Shown here piece by piece: positions 1-9,622 of a stretch of 64,000 nt of DNA. The DNA comes from Xiphydria camelus (lineage: Eukaryota > Arthropoda > Insecta > Hymenoptera > Xiphydriidae), in NCBI GenBank assembly GCA_963678675.1, contig OY783191.1:14532396-14596395 (forward strand). The letters are read 5' to 3'. Every line of letters starts with the position of its first letter. Positions within the stretch are counted from its first letter, which is position 1. Position numbers and translations under genes: made by a program. The notes below the pieces were generated by a model. That model was not told the DNA's origin. It saw nothing but the letters and a program-made list of their open reading frames with translations, and did not search any database.

Positions 1-708
1 GGGTAAGATGACGAACTCATCATCTTGCACCTTATTTTATAAATGTTATTTCATGAAAGAAGATAACGTCTGTTAATTAAAATGAAATGAGAAAAATTAA
101 TAGCTAGCCACTAAATTCTCTCATTTCACATTAATTTTATATATTTTTTGGAGATGGTAAGAAATTATAAGAAAGAAAGCAATCATCGGTCTTGGTCGGA
201 ATGCAATTTAATCGCTGCCATCCATGCTGTTCTGGAAGAAAATATGACAGTGAATAATGCCAGTGGACTCTCTGAAATACATACCAGAACCTACCCTTCA
301 TAGGTTGATTGAAATTAGACCCTTTCCAAAATATAATCGCCCTCTGTAAAAAAAACTAAGAGAAAGAAACACAAAAAGCCTCTATACTAACTGCTACTTT
401 AAACAAAGAAGAACTAGAACAGAAAGAAAGAGAACAAAATAGCAAAGATGTTAAGAAAGCAAAAAAAGTTGAGAAAGTAAAAAAGGACGTGTTTCAGAAA
501 TCTTCGACTAGATCGTTAATTCATTCTGCTAAAAACAAAGACATTTCATATCCAGGATATGAGCCTCCATCCGAAGACTGGATAAAGCGTGGATTGTGCG
601 AATCGTGGTGGCATGAAGCTTGCACTGGATATGAAAAGCATGGCCCGTTTAAATGTGACTTTGGTGTATAGTCGTCATCTTGCCCCAATATGTTCGTCAT
701 CTTGCCCC
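1..708 (+). mobile_element. Deleted pogo-like DNA transposon
   Basis: The window opens inside the terminal repeat gggtaagatgacgaa (1-15). Its inverted copy ttcgtcatcttgcccc lies at 693-708, with an extra subterminal copy at 671-686 and a further inverted copy at 715-730. The interior keeps only the two ends of a pogo-type transposase, so this is an internally deleted element. Repeated short motifs near the right end resemble transposase-binding subterminal repeats. The left boundary may lie one or two bases outside the window. Confidence 0.7.
154..671 (+). pseudogene. pogo-like transposase remnant (Psq HTH plus C-terminal zinc finger)
   Basis: ATG at 154 opens a frame with a pipsqueak-type helix-turn-helix (HRSWSECNLIAAIHAVLEE), the DNA-binding head of many pogo transposases. 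The frame stops at 301-303; a small indel just before it restores the expected helix in another frame. A second open stretch, about 384-671, is lysine-rich and ends in a Cys/His motif (ESWWHEACTGYEKHG) like the zinc-finger tail of insect pogo transposases. The whole DDE catalytic domain between them is missing, so the protein cannot be a transposase. It could at most be a short DNA-binding relic. Confidence 0.65.
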
Positions 709-730
709 GTAGATGGGGTAAGATGACGAA

Positions 731-1084
731 AATGCACAGCAATTGTAATATTTCCTTTTTGTACCCTTTTTGGATAACTTTTTTTATTTTCATGGTTGCA
801 AATAATAGTTGAATCATGCATCTTTAATAATATACTCCTTTGTTTAAAATTAAAATATTGTGTTATTTTTTGTAGGCTGTTTTCGCTTAACCTCGTCCCA
901 CCTTCCCCTAGTCCATAGTGAGCTTAATCTCTGATGTCAGTCTCCATCCAGATATTCTAGAAACTCTTTGAAATTTAATTCGACCGTCTGATCAGATTAT
1001 TAGTATTTTCTATATACAATGTGTGTATACAAGGAAGCTCGACATAGGCGATATGCAATAGTATACTCTAAACCATTCGGTATT
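731..1084. other. No recognisable feature
   Basis: AT-rich sequence between a pogo remnant and a hairpin. I see no gene, repeat or signal in it. Confidence 0.5.
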
Positions 1085-1160
1085 CTGCCGTGCCAAGCTA
1101 AAGGGCAGTATCTCCTATGCTATCCTATTGGAGATACTGACCTTTAGCTTGGCACGGCAG
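1085..1160. repeat. Short hairpin, 31-bp arms
   Basis: Arms 1085-1115 and 1130-1160 are complementary with one mismatch and a 14-base loop. The arms carry CTGCCGTGCCAAGCTAAAGG and its complement. This is probably a tiny foldback MITE or a small-RNA precursor-like hairpin; nothing decides between these. Confidence 0.7.
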
Positions 1161-1369
1161 TATTGGTTGTCGACCCGAGGCTGCGATTTCGAAAAAGGTT
1201 CCAACAGCTTTCACTGCTCGGCAATAGTTTCTGAAGGAAATCCCTGAGTCCTAATCGCCGGGCAGACGTAAACACGTGGAAAAAAATAAGATTCGTGGTA
1301 ACAGTCGCTCAAAAGCAGAATACTTTAAATTTCAGGATACATATCGAAACAAAATAATTTTGTATCATT

Positions 1370-1755
1370 TAAACGATTAAAATGCTACGATGTTCGAAAT
1401 CTCTTCCGGATGTGATCCGCGCAATTTTTTTACGGCTGCTAGAGGAAGAGGACTTCGGGATTTCCTACAGAAATGATGGCGAGTACTGGTAAGTCGTTAG
1501 AACCAGTTATTATATGACGAAATTTGAAGATCCTACCTGAATTCCATACTATGTATAACAATACCGATTACTGCAACTATCAGTTGTCACGCCAGTCCCT
1601 TGAAGGTTGTTGTAAACGATTTCCACTGTATCAATCTTTTGTTAAAGTGTCACCGCATGAATTTAACTTTATTTTTATACCTATGCATGTATCTTCCATT
1701 TGTCATACTATTGTCTTGTAGGTATCAGAATGAGTTCATCGAATGTATGTGTGAG
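1370..1755 (+). repeat. Diverged dispersed repeat, copy 1
   Basis: This stretch aligns in the same orientation with 49960-50280. Shared landmarks are the ATGTTCG segment near the start, tttctacagaaatga in the middle, and an a/gtgtatgtgt segment near the end. The middle reads like an acceptor, a tiny exon and a donor (cctacag, then gtaagtc), but the second copy does not conserve the donor. No protein family recognised. Confidence 0.5.
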
Positions 1756-1916
1756 TCGTTTTATGTCAATTTACCAAATGGGAATCCCCAACCCCTTCGG
1801 ATTTGGGTGAAAATTACAGAATTTGTCTATTTTCGTTTCAAGTAAGCTCTTGTAATAGTATCTTATTTCATTAGGCGGAAATCCGAGGTTTTTTCAGAAT
1901 GTGTTTAATTAGGTCG

Positions 1917-1978
1917 TAGCGCACGAGGTATGGTGGGGAGACGAGGCGAGCATCGTCCCCTTACCATGCCTCGTGCTA
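1917..1978. repeat. Imperfect hairpin next to a transposon end
   Basis: The arms share CACGAGG(T/C)ATGGT and close over a short loop. The hairpin abuts the CCCCGATAGC terminus at 1982, so it may be an older MITE into which the neighbouring element inserted. Confidence 0.55.
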
Positions 1979-1981
1979 TGA

Positions 1982-2480
1982 CCCCGATAGCAAAGCGTGG
2001 ATTCACATGCTAGCCGCACGCAGTGCTGCCACGTAGTGGCATCAGTGTGGTCTCATCGTGGCATGATCGCGTGGCGTACACAAACTAAAAGCACCGTGGC
2101 TACACAGTGGATACACTTAGTGGTTCACGGCGTAAAGACACAGTGTTTACACTCAGTGCAGTCACCGTGCCTTTTCGACGTGCACACTTCGTAAATTTAC
2201 CGACCATGAATATCGGTAAATTCACTGTCTTCACAAAATTGTTAATACGTTCGCTGCGAAACACGCGGCTCCTGCGTGAGGTGACTATGTCTCCTGGGAG
2301 GATCACGCGGCTCCCACGGCACGCCAACATAGTTTTACGCAAATTTCAAGATTTTAGTACGGGGGTTAACTCAATCATTTTTATACGCAGGGAACGTGTT
2401 CGTTCGCTGCGTATCCGCGGCTCTTTTGCAATTTTGATCTGCGCATGTGTGCGGTTGTAAATTTACAATTAATTGATTTC
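1982..2480 (+). repeat. TIR plus CAC/GTG subterminal block, left copy 1
   Basis: It starts with CCCCGATAGCAAAGCGTGG and is dense in CACNGTG-like words and their half sites. It is roughly 85-90 percent alike by eye to 3001-3387. The end word CCCCGATAGCAAA recurs at 2485, and its inverse ctttgctatcgggg ends blocks at 7113 and 7308. Short TIRs with clustered subterminal repeats are typical of cut-and-paste DNA transposons. I cannot name the superfamily. Confidence 0.6.
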
Positions 2481-2671
2481 AAACCCCGATAGCAAAATTT
2501 TTAAATTAGAAAATAACAAAATTAATATTATAATGATGTTTCAAACAGTGCAAAGTGTACTGAATTATTCCATAAATAATGAATGATTAATTATCATAAT
2601 CGCTACTGTTCTGAAAAAGAAAGTATCAAATTATTTTTAAAAATTTAATGAGATATACCTATGTATAAAGC

Positions 2672-2776
2672 GGCCTTTACACAATGCAACACTGAGATAT
2701 CCCGGCAAAAATATTTAAATTAAATATTTAAATATTTTTGCCGAGATATCTCAGTGTAGCATTGTATAAAGGCCGG
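2672..2776. repeat. Near-perfect hairpin MITE, about 105 bp
   Basis: The outer arms ggcctttacacaatgcaac / ...attgtataaaggcc and the inner arms (gagatatc / gatatctc, then AT-rich tttaaat) make an almost continuous foldback. No coding capacity. Confidence 0.75.
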
Positions 2777-2894
2777 TTTTAGCTTACGTTTGACATAGCT
2801 CGAAATCGGCTTTCGAGTTTATCTCACTAGTCACAGTACTGTTGCTTTCAGGTATCGATATTATATGCATAACTTAGTCGACTTCCACCACAAA

Positions 2895-2972
2895 GAGTCG
2901 ATGGCGCAATTGGTAGAATGCGAGAAGCGTTCCCAGTCTCCTAAAGAACGCAGGTTCGAGTCCTGGTCGGGT
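2895..2972 (+). other. tRNA-like sequence with Pol III A and B boxes
   Basis: TGGCGCAATTGG at about 2902-2913 fits the A box and GGTTCGAGTCC at about 2952-2962 is a perfect B box, at normal tRNA spacing. The T stem is 4 bp plus a mismatch and the acceptor stem is imperfect (about 5 of 7 plus a wobble). I cannot draw a clean anticodon arm. An A run follows directly (2983-2991). A tRNA pseudogene or tRNA-derived SINE head is more likely than a working tRNA. Confidence 0.5.
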
Positions 2973-3000
2973 CGAGTTTGAGAAAAAAAAACCGACACTC

Positions 3001-3387
3001 CCCCGACAGCAAAGCGTGGATTTACACGCTAGCCGCACGCAGTGCTGCCACGTAGTGGCACCACTGTGGTCTCACCGTGGCGTGATCGCGTGGCGTACAC
3101 AAACTAAAAGCACCGTGGCTACACAGTGAGCACACTGAGTGGTTCACAGGATAAAGACACAGTGGTTACACTCAGTGCAGTCACGGTGCCTTTTCGACGT
3201 GCACACTTCGTAAATTTACCGACCATGAATATCGGTAAATTCACTGTCTTCACAAAATTGTTAACGAATTAATGAATTCGCTGCGGAACACGCAGCTCCC
3301 GCGGCACGCCAACAGTTTTACGCAAATTTCAAGATTTTAGTACGGGGGTTAACTCAATCATTTTAATACGCAGGGAACGTGTTCGTA
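3001..3387 (+). repeat. TIR plus CAC/GTG subterminal block, left copy 2
   Basis: It begins CCCCGACAGCAAAGCGTGG and follows copy 1 (1982) through the shared AATTTACCGACCATGAATAT palindrome and on to gggaacgtgttcgt near 3387. There the similarity stops and GC-rich sequence begins. This abrupt change is a candidate junction between transposon end and captured sequence. Confidence 0.6.
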
Positions 3388-3870
3388 ATTAAATTTAAAG
3401 GTTCGGTGGTCGAGCAGTGCGGACGTGTGGCGGATCGCTCCTACGAAATTCGGAACTTTAGTCGGGTTTTTCGCGAGTGAGTGCGATAAAAAGTGCATGG
3501 TGGTGTTCGCGGAGCAGTGCGAATAAGTGAAATGGAAGTGCGGCGAGGCCGGCGTTTAGGCAGTATTCGACGATTACAAAGTCTGTCGTATCGAGTTCCC
3601 TCGTGGCACGAACGCCATCATGGCCGCCGCTACATAGCGTCGGTTGACGAAAGACCGCAAAGGCCAGCAGAGAGACACCAGACGAGCGACCCTCGCGAGA
3701 AACCGCCTCGGGAGCTCCGGGACACCGAAGAGGCCCTTGCGAACGACCGAGCTATGCTGGGAGTCTACAGCGAAGTGACAATAAGCCAACCTGTCATCAT
3801 CCCCCCTCTAATCGCATAAACACGAGGAAAGCGCACTAAGAATCGTTTTAGGCGTATGATATTTCCGTAG
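3388..3870 (+). other. GC-rich stretch with an open frame, possibly a 5' exon
   Basis: Base composition jumps to GC-rich between the subterminal repeat and the first recognised kinase exon. A frame of 108 codons (3493-3819) is open, ends in EVTISQPVIIPPLIA, and has no domain I recognise. It could be a 5' exon or leader of the kinase gene copy, or captured sequence. A 51-base intron-like gap with an acceptor tag (3868-3870) precedes the next exon. Confidence 0.3.
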
Positions 3871-5058
3871 GACCTCGTTCCGTGCCATGACGACGCATCT
3901 TCCGACGAATTTCAAAATTCCAGACCATCGAGGTAATTATTCAATCAACGTCGTATCTCGACACTTGCGATACTTTATCTTTTTTTCTTCTCCATCACTC
4001 CCTCCGTCACACTTGGTACCTCGTACGCGATAACGCAGGTGCAGCTCATCGCCGAGTAACAATATACCGCTGATGTGAATAGTTCAAAGCGCCAAGCACA
4101 TGAAACGACGCGGCTCCAAGATCCTGAAGGAAGGATGGATGGTGCACTCGACGAATCGCGATCCGATGGTAGGTTGACGACGTGGCGCTGATTCGGTTTC
4201 GCTTCCCCCATCATTAAGGCGCGCGTGTTTTCAGAGGAAGAGACACTACTGGCGATTGGACACAAAGGCCATAATTCTGTTCCAAAGCGACAGCAGTTCC
4301 AAGTACTTCAAAGAGATTCCGTTGGCTGAAATTCTAGTCGTCGCCGCCGCCAGGGAACAACATTCTCGTGAGTACATATGTATATCGTTAGAAATTGTCT
4401 GTGCGCGTTTAGTCGATGTACAACGCGCGCGTTCTCTCCTTCCAGGCACGATGCATTTTTTCGAATTGAGAACGGCCAACGTCGATTACTACGTCGGCGA
4501 AGATCCCCTCTATGGAGGTGCTAGTGGTCAGCTTCCACCGCCGGAAAGTGGCGTTGGCGCTCACTTGGCGAGGACCTGGAAAACGAATATCAGGCAGGCA
4601 TTGATGCCCGTCACCTCCGGATCGGCAAGTACGTTCAGAGCTCGCGAGTGTGCGCGCGAACGCGTACCGACGCTATACCGAAAAACACGCGTCGTTTTCC
4701 ACAGGTCGGTAGGAGCAGTCGACAACCGAGCCAGAGGAACGCGTAACCGACATGTCGCCAGCTCTATCACATCTTCCCGGACGAAGTTCTTGGCTCGGGT
4801 TAATTTGATATCATCTACGGCGGAGTTCATCGCAAGACCGGCCGCGCGATGGCGATAAAGGTGATCGACAAGCTGCGTTTTCCCACCGAGCAAAAGGCCC
4901 AGCTCAAGAACGAAGTAGCCATCCTGCAGAATCTCACCCACAGCGGAGTCGTTAATCTCGAGAGGATGTTCGAGACGCCGGAGAGGATATTCGTGGTGAT
5001 GGAGAAGCTCAAGGGAGACATGCGGAAAATGAACACGGTGTACGAAAGTAATTTCAGG
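3871..5058 (+). pseudogene. PKD: Protein kinase D (PKD) gene copy, decayed and truncated
   Basis: PKD is a cytosolic, diacylglycerol-responsive Ser/Thr kinase with C1, PH and kinase domains. Exons visible: 3871-3932 (linker), 4039-4168 (NNIPLM...KEGWMVHSTNRDPM, start of PH), 4235-4367 (RKRHYWRLDTK...KYFKEIPLAEIL), 4446-4624 (FFELRTANVDYYVGED...TNIRQALMPVT, end of PH) and about 4705-5022 (kinase lobe: [38 protein letters not shown]). Introns are short with standard ends, except a GC donor after 4624. Defects: TGA at 4076 replacing a likely CGA, a 1-base insertion near 4758, TAA at 4801 inside the glycine loop with a neighbouring Gly lost, and the kinase domain ends before the catalytic loop. 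The N-terminal C1 domains are absent. Because introns remain, it is not a processed copy. Confidence 0.85.
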
Positions 5059-5896
5059 GGAGCTATTCTCGACGCGTGGGAAATGCTTTTCGTGGACGAG
5101 ATATTTTTCGTTAACGGATTTAAAGTTTCGTCGATCAGTTTCGTTAACGATTCGAAAATTCCTTCCAAGAAAGATCTCGTCAATGAAATTAATTTTCTCA
5201 CACGAAAAATGTGTTTACATCCCTTAGCGACGTCTTCTTTTTAGAATCTCGTTTAATCACTTAGCAACGACCCGTCGCATCGGCCCACCGCCTCGGACAA
5301 ATACCAAACCCATTCGTTGACGAAAACAGCAAGAACGACGAATGACACTTTCGTCAACGAAAAAAGTAATTTCGTTAGCGAAGGAGTTTCGCGCGTATGG
5401 GAAAACATTTCGCGTACAAAATTTCTCAACCAAAACGCAATTGCCCCTGGGGGGCAATTCTCGACACGTCAGAAACGATTTCGTGAACGGAATTATTATT
5501 TCGTTTGAGAAATTTTGTACACGGAATTTTTTCCCATACGAAACTCCTTCGTTAACGAAATTACTTTTTTCGTTGACGAAATTGTCATTCGTCGTTCTCG
5601 CTGTTTTCGTCAACGAATGTTGTTTGGTATTTGTATGCCGGTGAGTTGCATGACGAGGTGGTGGGCCGATGCGACGGGTCGTTGCTAAGTGATTAAACGA
5701 GATTCTAAAAAGAAGACGTCGCTATAAGGGATGTAAACACATTTTTCGTGTGAGAAAATTAATTTCGTTGACGAGATCTATCTTGGAAGGGATATTCGAA
5801 TCGTTAACGAAAGTGATCGACGAAATTTTACGTCCGTTAACGAAAAATATTTCGTCCACGAAAAGCATTTCCCACGCGTCGAGAATAGCACCCCTG
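5055..5896. mobile_element. Foldback (hAT-like) element built of TTCGTNNACGAA palindromes
   Basis: Arms of about 376 and 391 bases (5055-5430 and 5506-5896) are inverted copies around a loop with its own caattgcccctggggggcaatt palindrome. The ends read CAGGGGAGCTATTCTCGACG and its complement, a CAGGGG start as in hAT elements. The flanking 8-mers agtaattt and agcatgtt agree at 5 of 8, a possible worn target duplication. About fifteen copies of TTCGTNNACGAA or near variants run through both arms, six of them exact (for example near 5315, 5349, 5549, 5571, 5609, 5851). There is no transposase. It lies directly after the last kinase codons. Confidence 0.75.
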
Positions 5897-6228
5897 AGCA
5901 TGTTTCGCCAAGCAATCAGCTGTTCTCATGGCGACCACGTAAAACGCGCCATGCGCAGCTTATTGTACTTTCGTACACCGGGACTTTCAAAAAATTATTA
6001 TAAATTAACCGTGCATTTTGTCAAGTAGGTTCTTGCATCAATTTCATAGTAAATTTTCCCCGCTACAAATTGGTAGCTTCATTTTTTTGATCGAGTAAAT
6101 CTAGGATGCCCAGGAAAAAGAGTATAAATTTGAATAGATTGCGGAACGCGCTTTCCTCCGTTAGTTGCACGCGTAATAAAGGAGCGTCGCGTAACGATCA
6201 GCTGATCGATTTAAGCCAATTTGAATTA
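5897..6228. other. No recognisable feature
   Basis: I looked here for the missing half of the kinase domain and did not find it. There are no repeats or signals I can name. Confidence 0.5.
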
Positions 6229-6391
6229 CATATCGATACCTTACTTTGAAAACCTCGCAAGTGCAATTTTTGACAAAAATGTCATTTATAGCTTACTGTG
6301 TTCAGATTTTAAATCTTAACGCAGTAAGCTATAAATGGCATTTTTGTCAAAAATTGCACTTACGAGGTTTTCAAAGTAAGGTATCGATATG
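6229..6391. repeat. Long perfect hairpin MITE, about 163 bp
   Basis: Arms of about 70 bp (atatcgataccttactttg... and its complement) differ at only about three positions around a roughly 20-base loop. The end word ATCGAT is itself palindromic. No coding capacity. Confidence 0.8.
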
Positions 6392-6894
6392 TATAATAAT
6401 TTATTACACAAAAACGGTGCATCGTAGACTATAAGTTCCGACTTGAAATTTGTAAAGAATTTTCTCCTGTACATTGGGATATTTTTATTTATGAAATTGG
6501 TTACAGAAAAAATATAGCTTCGCGATTTGTTGGCATGTGATTTTGACAGGTAGTTTTTAATTAATTACATTATTTCTCGTCAATTTGAAGATGACCCATT
6601 TCTATATGTCATTCAGGAGATTTTTTCCTATCGATTGGTACCGGTTTTATCCTGACACTAATAAATTGTTTCACGAATATCTAATAAGACTATACTATAA
6701 AGTGGCTTAGGGCCAAAACTTCGATAGTTTTTAATTAATTATAAATTTTCCCGGGAATTGACGGATAATACATTTTGATATGTTAATATTGGGATCTCCA
6801 GCTACAATATGTTCATTTAATAAATGGAATAGTAAAAGAAATGTTGTTTTTTAATATAAATATTTTATTAGAATACATCCCTGTAGTCCATATG
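6392..6894. other. No recognisable feature
   Basis: AT-rich non-coding sequence; I see nothing specific in it. Confidence 0.5.
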
Positions 6895-7113
6895 ATAACT
6901 TCACAGCGAAGCCACTGGGTCTACACCATCATCTCACAGTACAAGCACTGTGGAGTCACCCTGTTATGCCACAGTGCTTCCACTCGGTGCTCACACTGCG
7001 TGACTGCAGCGTGGCTTCACGGTGCACAGACAGATGGACACCCCAGTGCATGCACTCAAATACACCGCGTGAAAGCAGTGTGCAGTCACGGTGGCGCCAC
7101 TTTGCTATCGGGG
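6895..7113 (-). repeat. CAC/GTG subterminal block plus right TIR, copy 1
   Basis: Dense CACAGTG, CACTGTG, CACTGCG and CAGTCACGG words lead to ctttgctatcgggg at 7100-7113. This is the inverse of the left ends at 1982 and 3001. Inside the end word the left and right sequences share the motif density rather than exact order. Confidence 0.6.
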
Positions 7114-7189
7114 TCTCTAGTAGGCGGATAAGGTAGGCGGGAAAACCTACTTTATCGCCCCCTTTTTGCAAAATTCTACTTTTACCATC

Positions 7190-7308
7190 GTACTTACACT
7201 GCGTGACTGCAGTGTGGCTTCACGCTGGACGTCCAGATGGACGCATGCACTCGAATGCACTGCGTGAAAGTAGTGTGCAGTCACGGTGGCGCCGCTTTGC
7301 TATCGGGG
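7190..7308 (-). repeat. CAC/GTG subterminal block plus right TIR, copy 2
   Basis: A second, shorter copy of the 7000-7113 block (actgcgtgactgcagtgtgg ... ctttgctatcggggg), separated from it by about 75 unrelated bases that contain a small hairpin (gtaggcgg ... aaacctac). The pairing of two left and two right ends suggests nested or duplicated termini. Confidence 0.6.
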
Positions 7309-8573
7309 GACCTAAACACAGTCTAAAAAATCCGAGGATTTCAGCCGAATGACATATACTATTCTTCCTCACGAATGCCCACATTTCTTAAAACAAAACA
7401 AACAGAAATATAGACGGCTCATTTCACGTTGCGTTTATCAGTTTGGAAAAAGGACCCACTTCGGACTAAACAATCTTTTAACAGCCTGCGGACTTCCGGT
7501 CGGTGTCACGCGGGAAAAACGCCATCTTACGGTCTAAAAATAGGCTGAAAAGGGCCTCGAAATGGGCATCATGAGTGATGAAACATGGTTTTATAAGCAA
7601 ATTTTTTTGCTTTTCGAGTTATAACGTTTTTCTCATTGTACAGTTTTTCATGAATGTGTTACACAGAGGCGTATAGTGGATCAAAACATTAGGTTTTTTT
7701 CATAAAAAGAAAAAGTTATCAGGAAAGTGTTTAGATTCTAGAGTAAGTACTGATATCCAAGGGATGCTCTTATGGAATTTAAGCCAAATCGAAAATAAAG
7801 TATCTTGGAAATTTAACATTAAATATATTTTTAATATTAAAGAACACAGTAGGTATTTAAAATTGCACAAGATAATTTCTTTCTATTATTATTTTATTTT
7901 TTAAAATCATTTCCCATAAAACGAAACCTCACTCTACTCTGCAAGTTAAATAGAAGCCAAAAGATGAGTGGCACAAACTGAATCAATGTTACAAATATCC
8001 ACAAAATGGCCATTAAGTTGATATGGCTGTATTTTGGAAAAAGTAATATTTGTTCTTTAACACTATTTTTTAACGTAAAACCCGAATCCGCAATAAAAAT
8101 TGGGGGTTCCCATTTAAAATTTTGAAGTTACCCCTCGCCTCCCCAGCGGGGGAGGGGGGAGGGGAGTCGAGTTTGATATGGCTGGATAGATCTTTTAAAA
8201 ACATTGAACCCGTATTTTTTTGTTTTTTTTTTATAGGACGCATATTTTTCAAAATATTCGGCCGTCCCGGGCCTTTTTTTACACCCTATATAATCGAATT
8301 AAAAGTAAGATGTACGCATGTACTGTTACTTTGAAACATGTTATGTATGTAACAGAGAACTGACAATGAGTGTCATTGTTTGACTCGTTTTCAGTATGCA
8401 AAAGTCATCATACAAGGTAATAAATGTTAGCAGCGTAACTAACATTAAACAGTTGGAATTAGTCACGGTGAAATTCACATACTTATACGGGTTGTACTAA
8501 AATTGACTTTTGAACTTACAAGGAAACCGTCCCAGGTATACCTCGCCAATTTCGTTTATTCTGATGTTATTCT
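7309..8573. other. No gene; G-rich run at 8139-8168
   Basis: Non-coding. The run gcgggggaggggggagggg is the only compositional oddity. A roughly 25-base piece (aataaaaattgggggttccc, about 8092) is also found inside the inverted repeats of the element at 9623-10821. Confidence 0.5.
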
Positions 8574-8860
8574 ACATCAAAATCTAAGAGATACGTATTT
8601 TTTTTATCTGCGGAAAAACATTTCTAGGGGGTGAAATTAACCCTCAAAATTGACAGCTCCTGGGAGTGATTGCTGATTTTCACATACATGCAATTGATCT
8701 TTTGAAATGAAACCAAATGGATAATAATCTACATAAAAAATGATGAAAAATGCAATTTATTACATTTCGTGAGGGTAATTAATTTAAAAATGGTAAGGGT
8801 TGAAATTCACAAAATTGCTGTGAAAAAAATTGCATTTTTTTGGAGACCAATGGCAATTAA
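8574..8860 (+). repeat. Dispersed repeat, uninterrupted copy
   Basis: Matches, in reverse, the two pieces 20105-20346 and 23928-24022. Landmarks are ctacatcaaaatctaagaga, the gaaattaaccctcaaaattg segment and catttcgtgagggtaattaa. It serves as the empty-site reference for the 3.6-kb insertion at 20347-23927. Confidence 0.7.
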
Positions 8861-9620
8861 AAGAGAAAAAATAAAGTAGAAAATACGTGTTTTGGCTTTT
8901 TTCGAAAAAATTGAGTTTGTTGAGGAAACCTTTCCTATGTCTACGTGCATTAATTACAGAAAAATCTTTTGGATTTTTTCGTAATGTATTTTCACTTATA
9001 TTTCAAAATATTTTTTATGGGCTTCTTATATCCTGATACGTTAAAAAATACTCATATTTTGATCATTCACCTTTATTTATTTTTTTGTCAACCACCCTCG
9101 TCTTCTTTTTCTTATAGCTTTTGTAGATAGGGTTTGTAAAGTGAATTTTCTGTTCATTTTCGTGTAGGTACTTGAACATTTTTCATAATATTTTGTTTTC
9201 ATATCATAATATTTCGTATACAATATTATTTAATAATTGTTCAATTCAATTAAAATTATTCGTATATGTAAGATAAATAATATTTCCCCGGGTATTATTT
9301 TTGTTTCTTTTTTGGTGAACATATTTTAAAATGCAGTGAATAAAACTGTTTATACATGGTTCAATAGAGACAAAGAGTCACACATAAGATAATCTTAAAA
9401 CTCATGATATGGTGTTATTAAAACGTTGCGGTCAAGTATCGACAAATAGCCGCCCATGTTTTTTACCATCGCGGACGCGTATCGGCATATAGCCGTTCAA
9501 ATCTGTTTACAGTTGCTGAGACGTATTATGAAGCAGATCGCGTACGTTTATTTTTCTGAACGATAAGATACGCATGGGTCGGCGATGCTCGCTCGTCGGT
9601 GGCTCCGTCCGCAAAGGGTA
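8861..9620. other. No recognisable feature
   Basis: AT-rich, without gene or repeat that I recognise. About 9420-9600 is more GC-rich (cgcggacgcgtatcgg) but has no frame of note. Confidence 0.5.
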
Positions 9621-9622
9621 TA

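Larger units (their letters stand above)
3001..7113 (+). mobile_element. Putative TIR transposon carrying protein kinase D exons
   Basis: The left end at 3001 (ccccgacagcaaag) and the right end at 7100-7113 (ctttgctatcgggg) are inverted with one mismatch, and both lead inward into CAC/GTG-rich repeats. Between them lies the decayed kinase gene. An outer pair (1982 and 7308) exists too, so the true boundaries are unclear. I find no clean target duplication for either pair. Inference: a Pack-type element that took up host exons. Alternative: unrelated insertions flanking a host pseudogene. Confidence 0.3.

Noticed and set aside
1600..1845. Small membrane protein
   Set aside because: AT-rich hydrophobic frame, overlapped by another equally open frame and not conserved in the related repeat at 49960-50280.
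2895..2972. Functional tRNA gene
   Set aside because: A and B boxes are good, but the acceptor and anticodon arms do not fold cleanly and an A run follows.
4561..4941. Minus-strand 126-residue ORF
   Set aside because: Antisense shadow of kinase exons; the GC-rich exons keep the reverse frames open.
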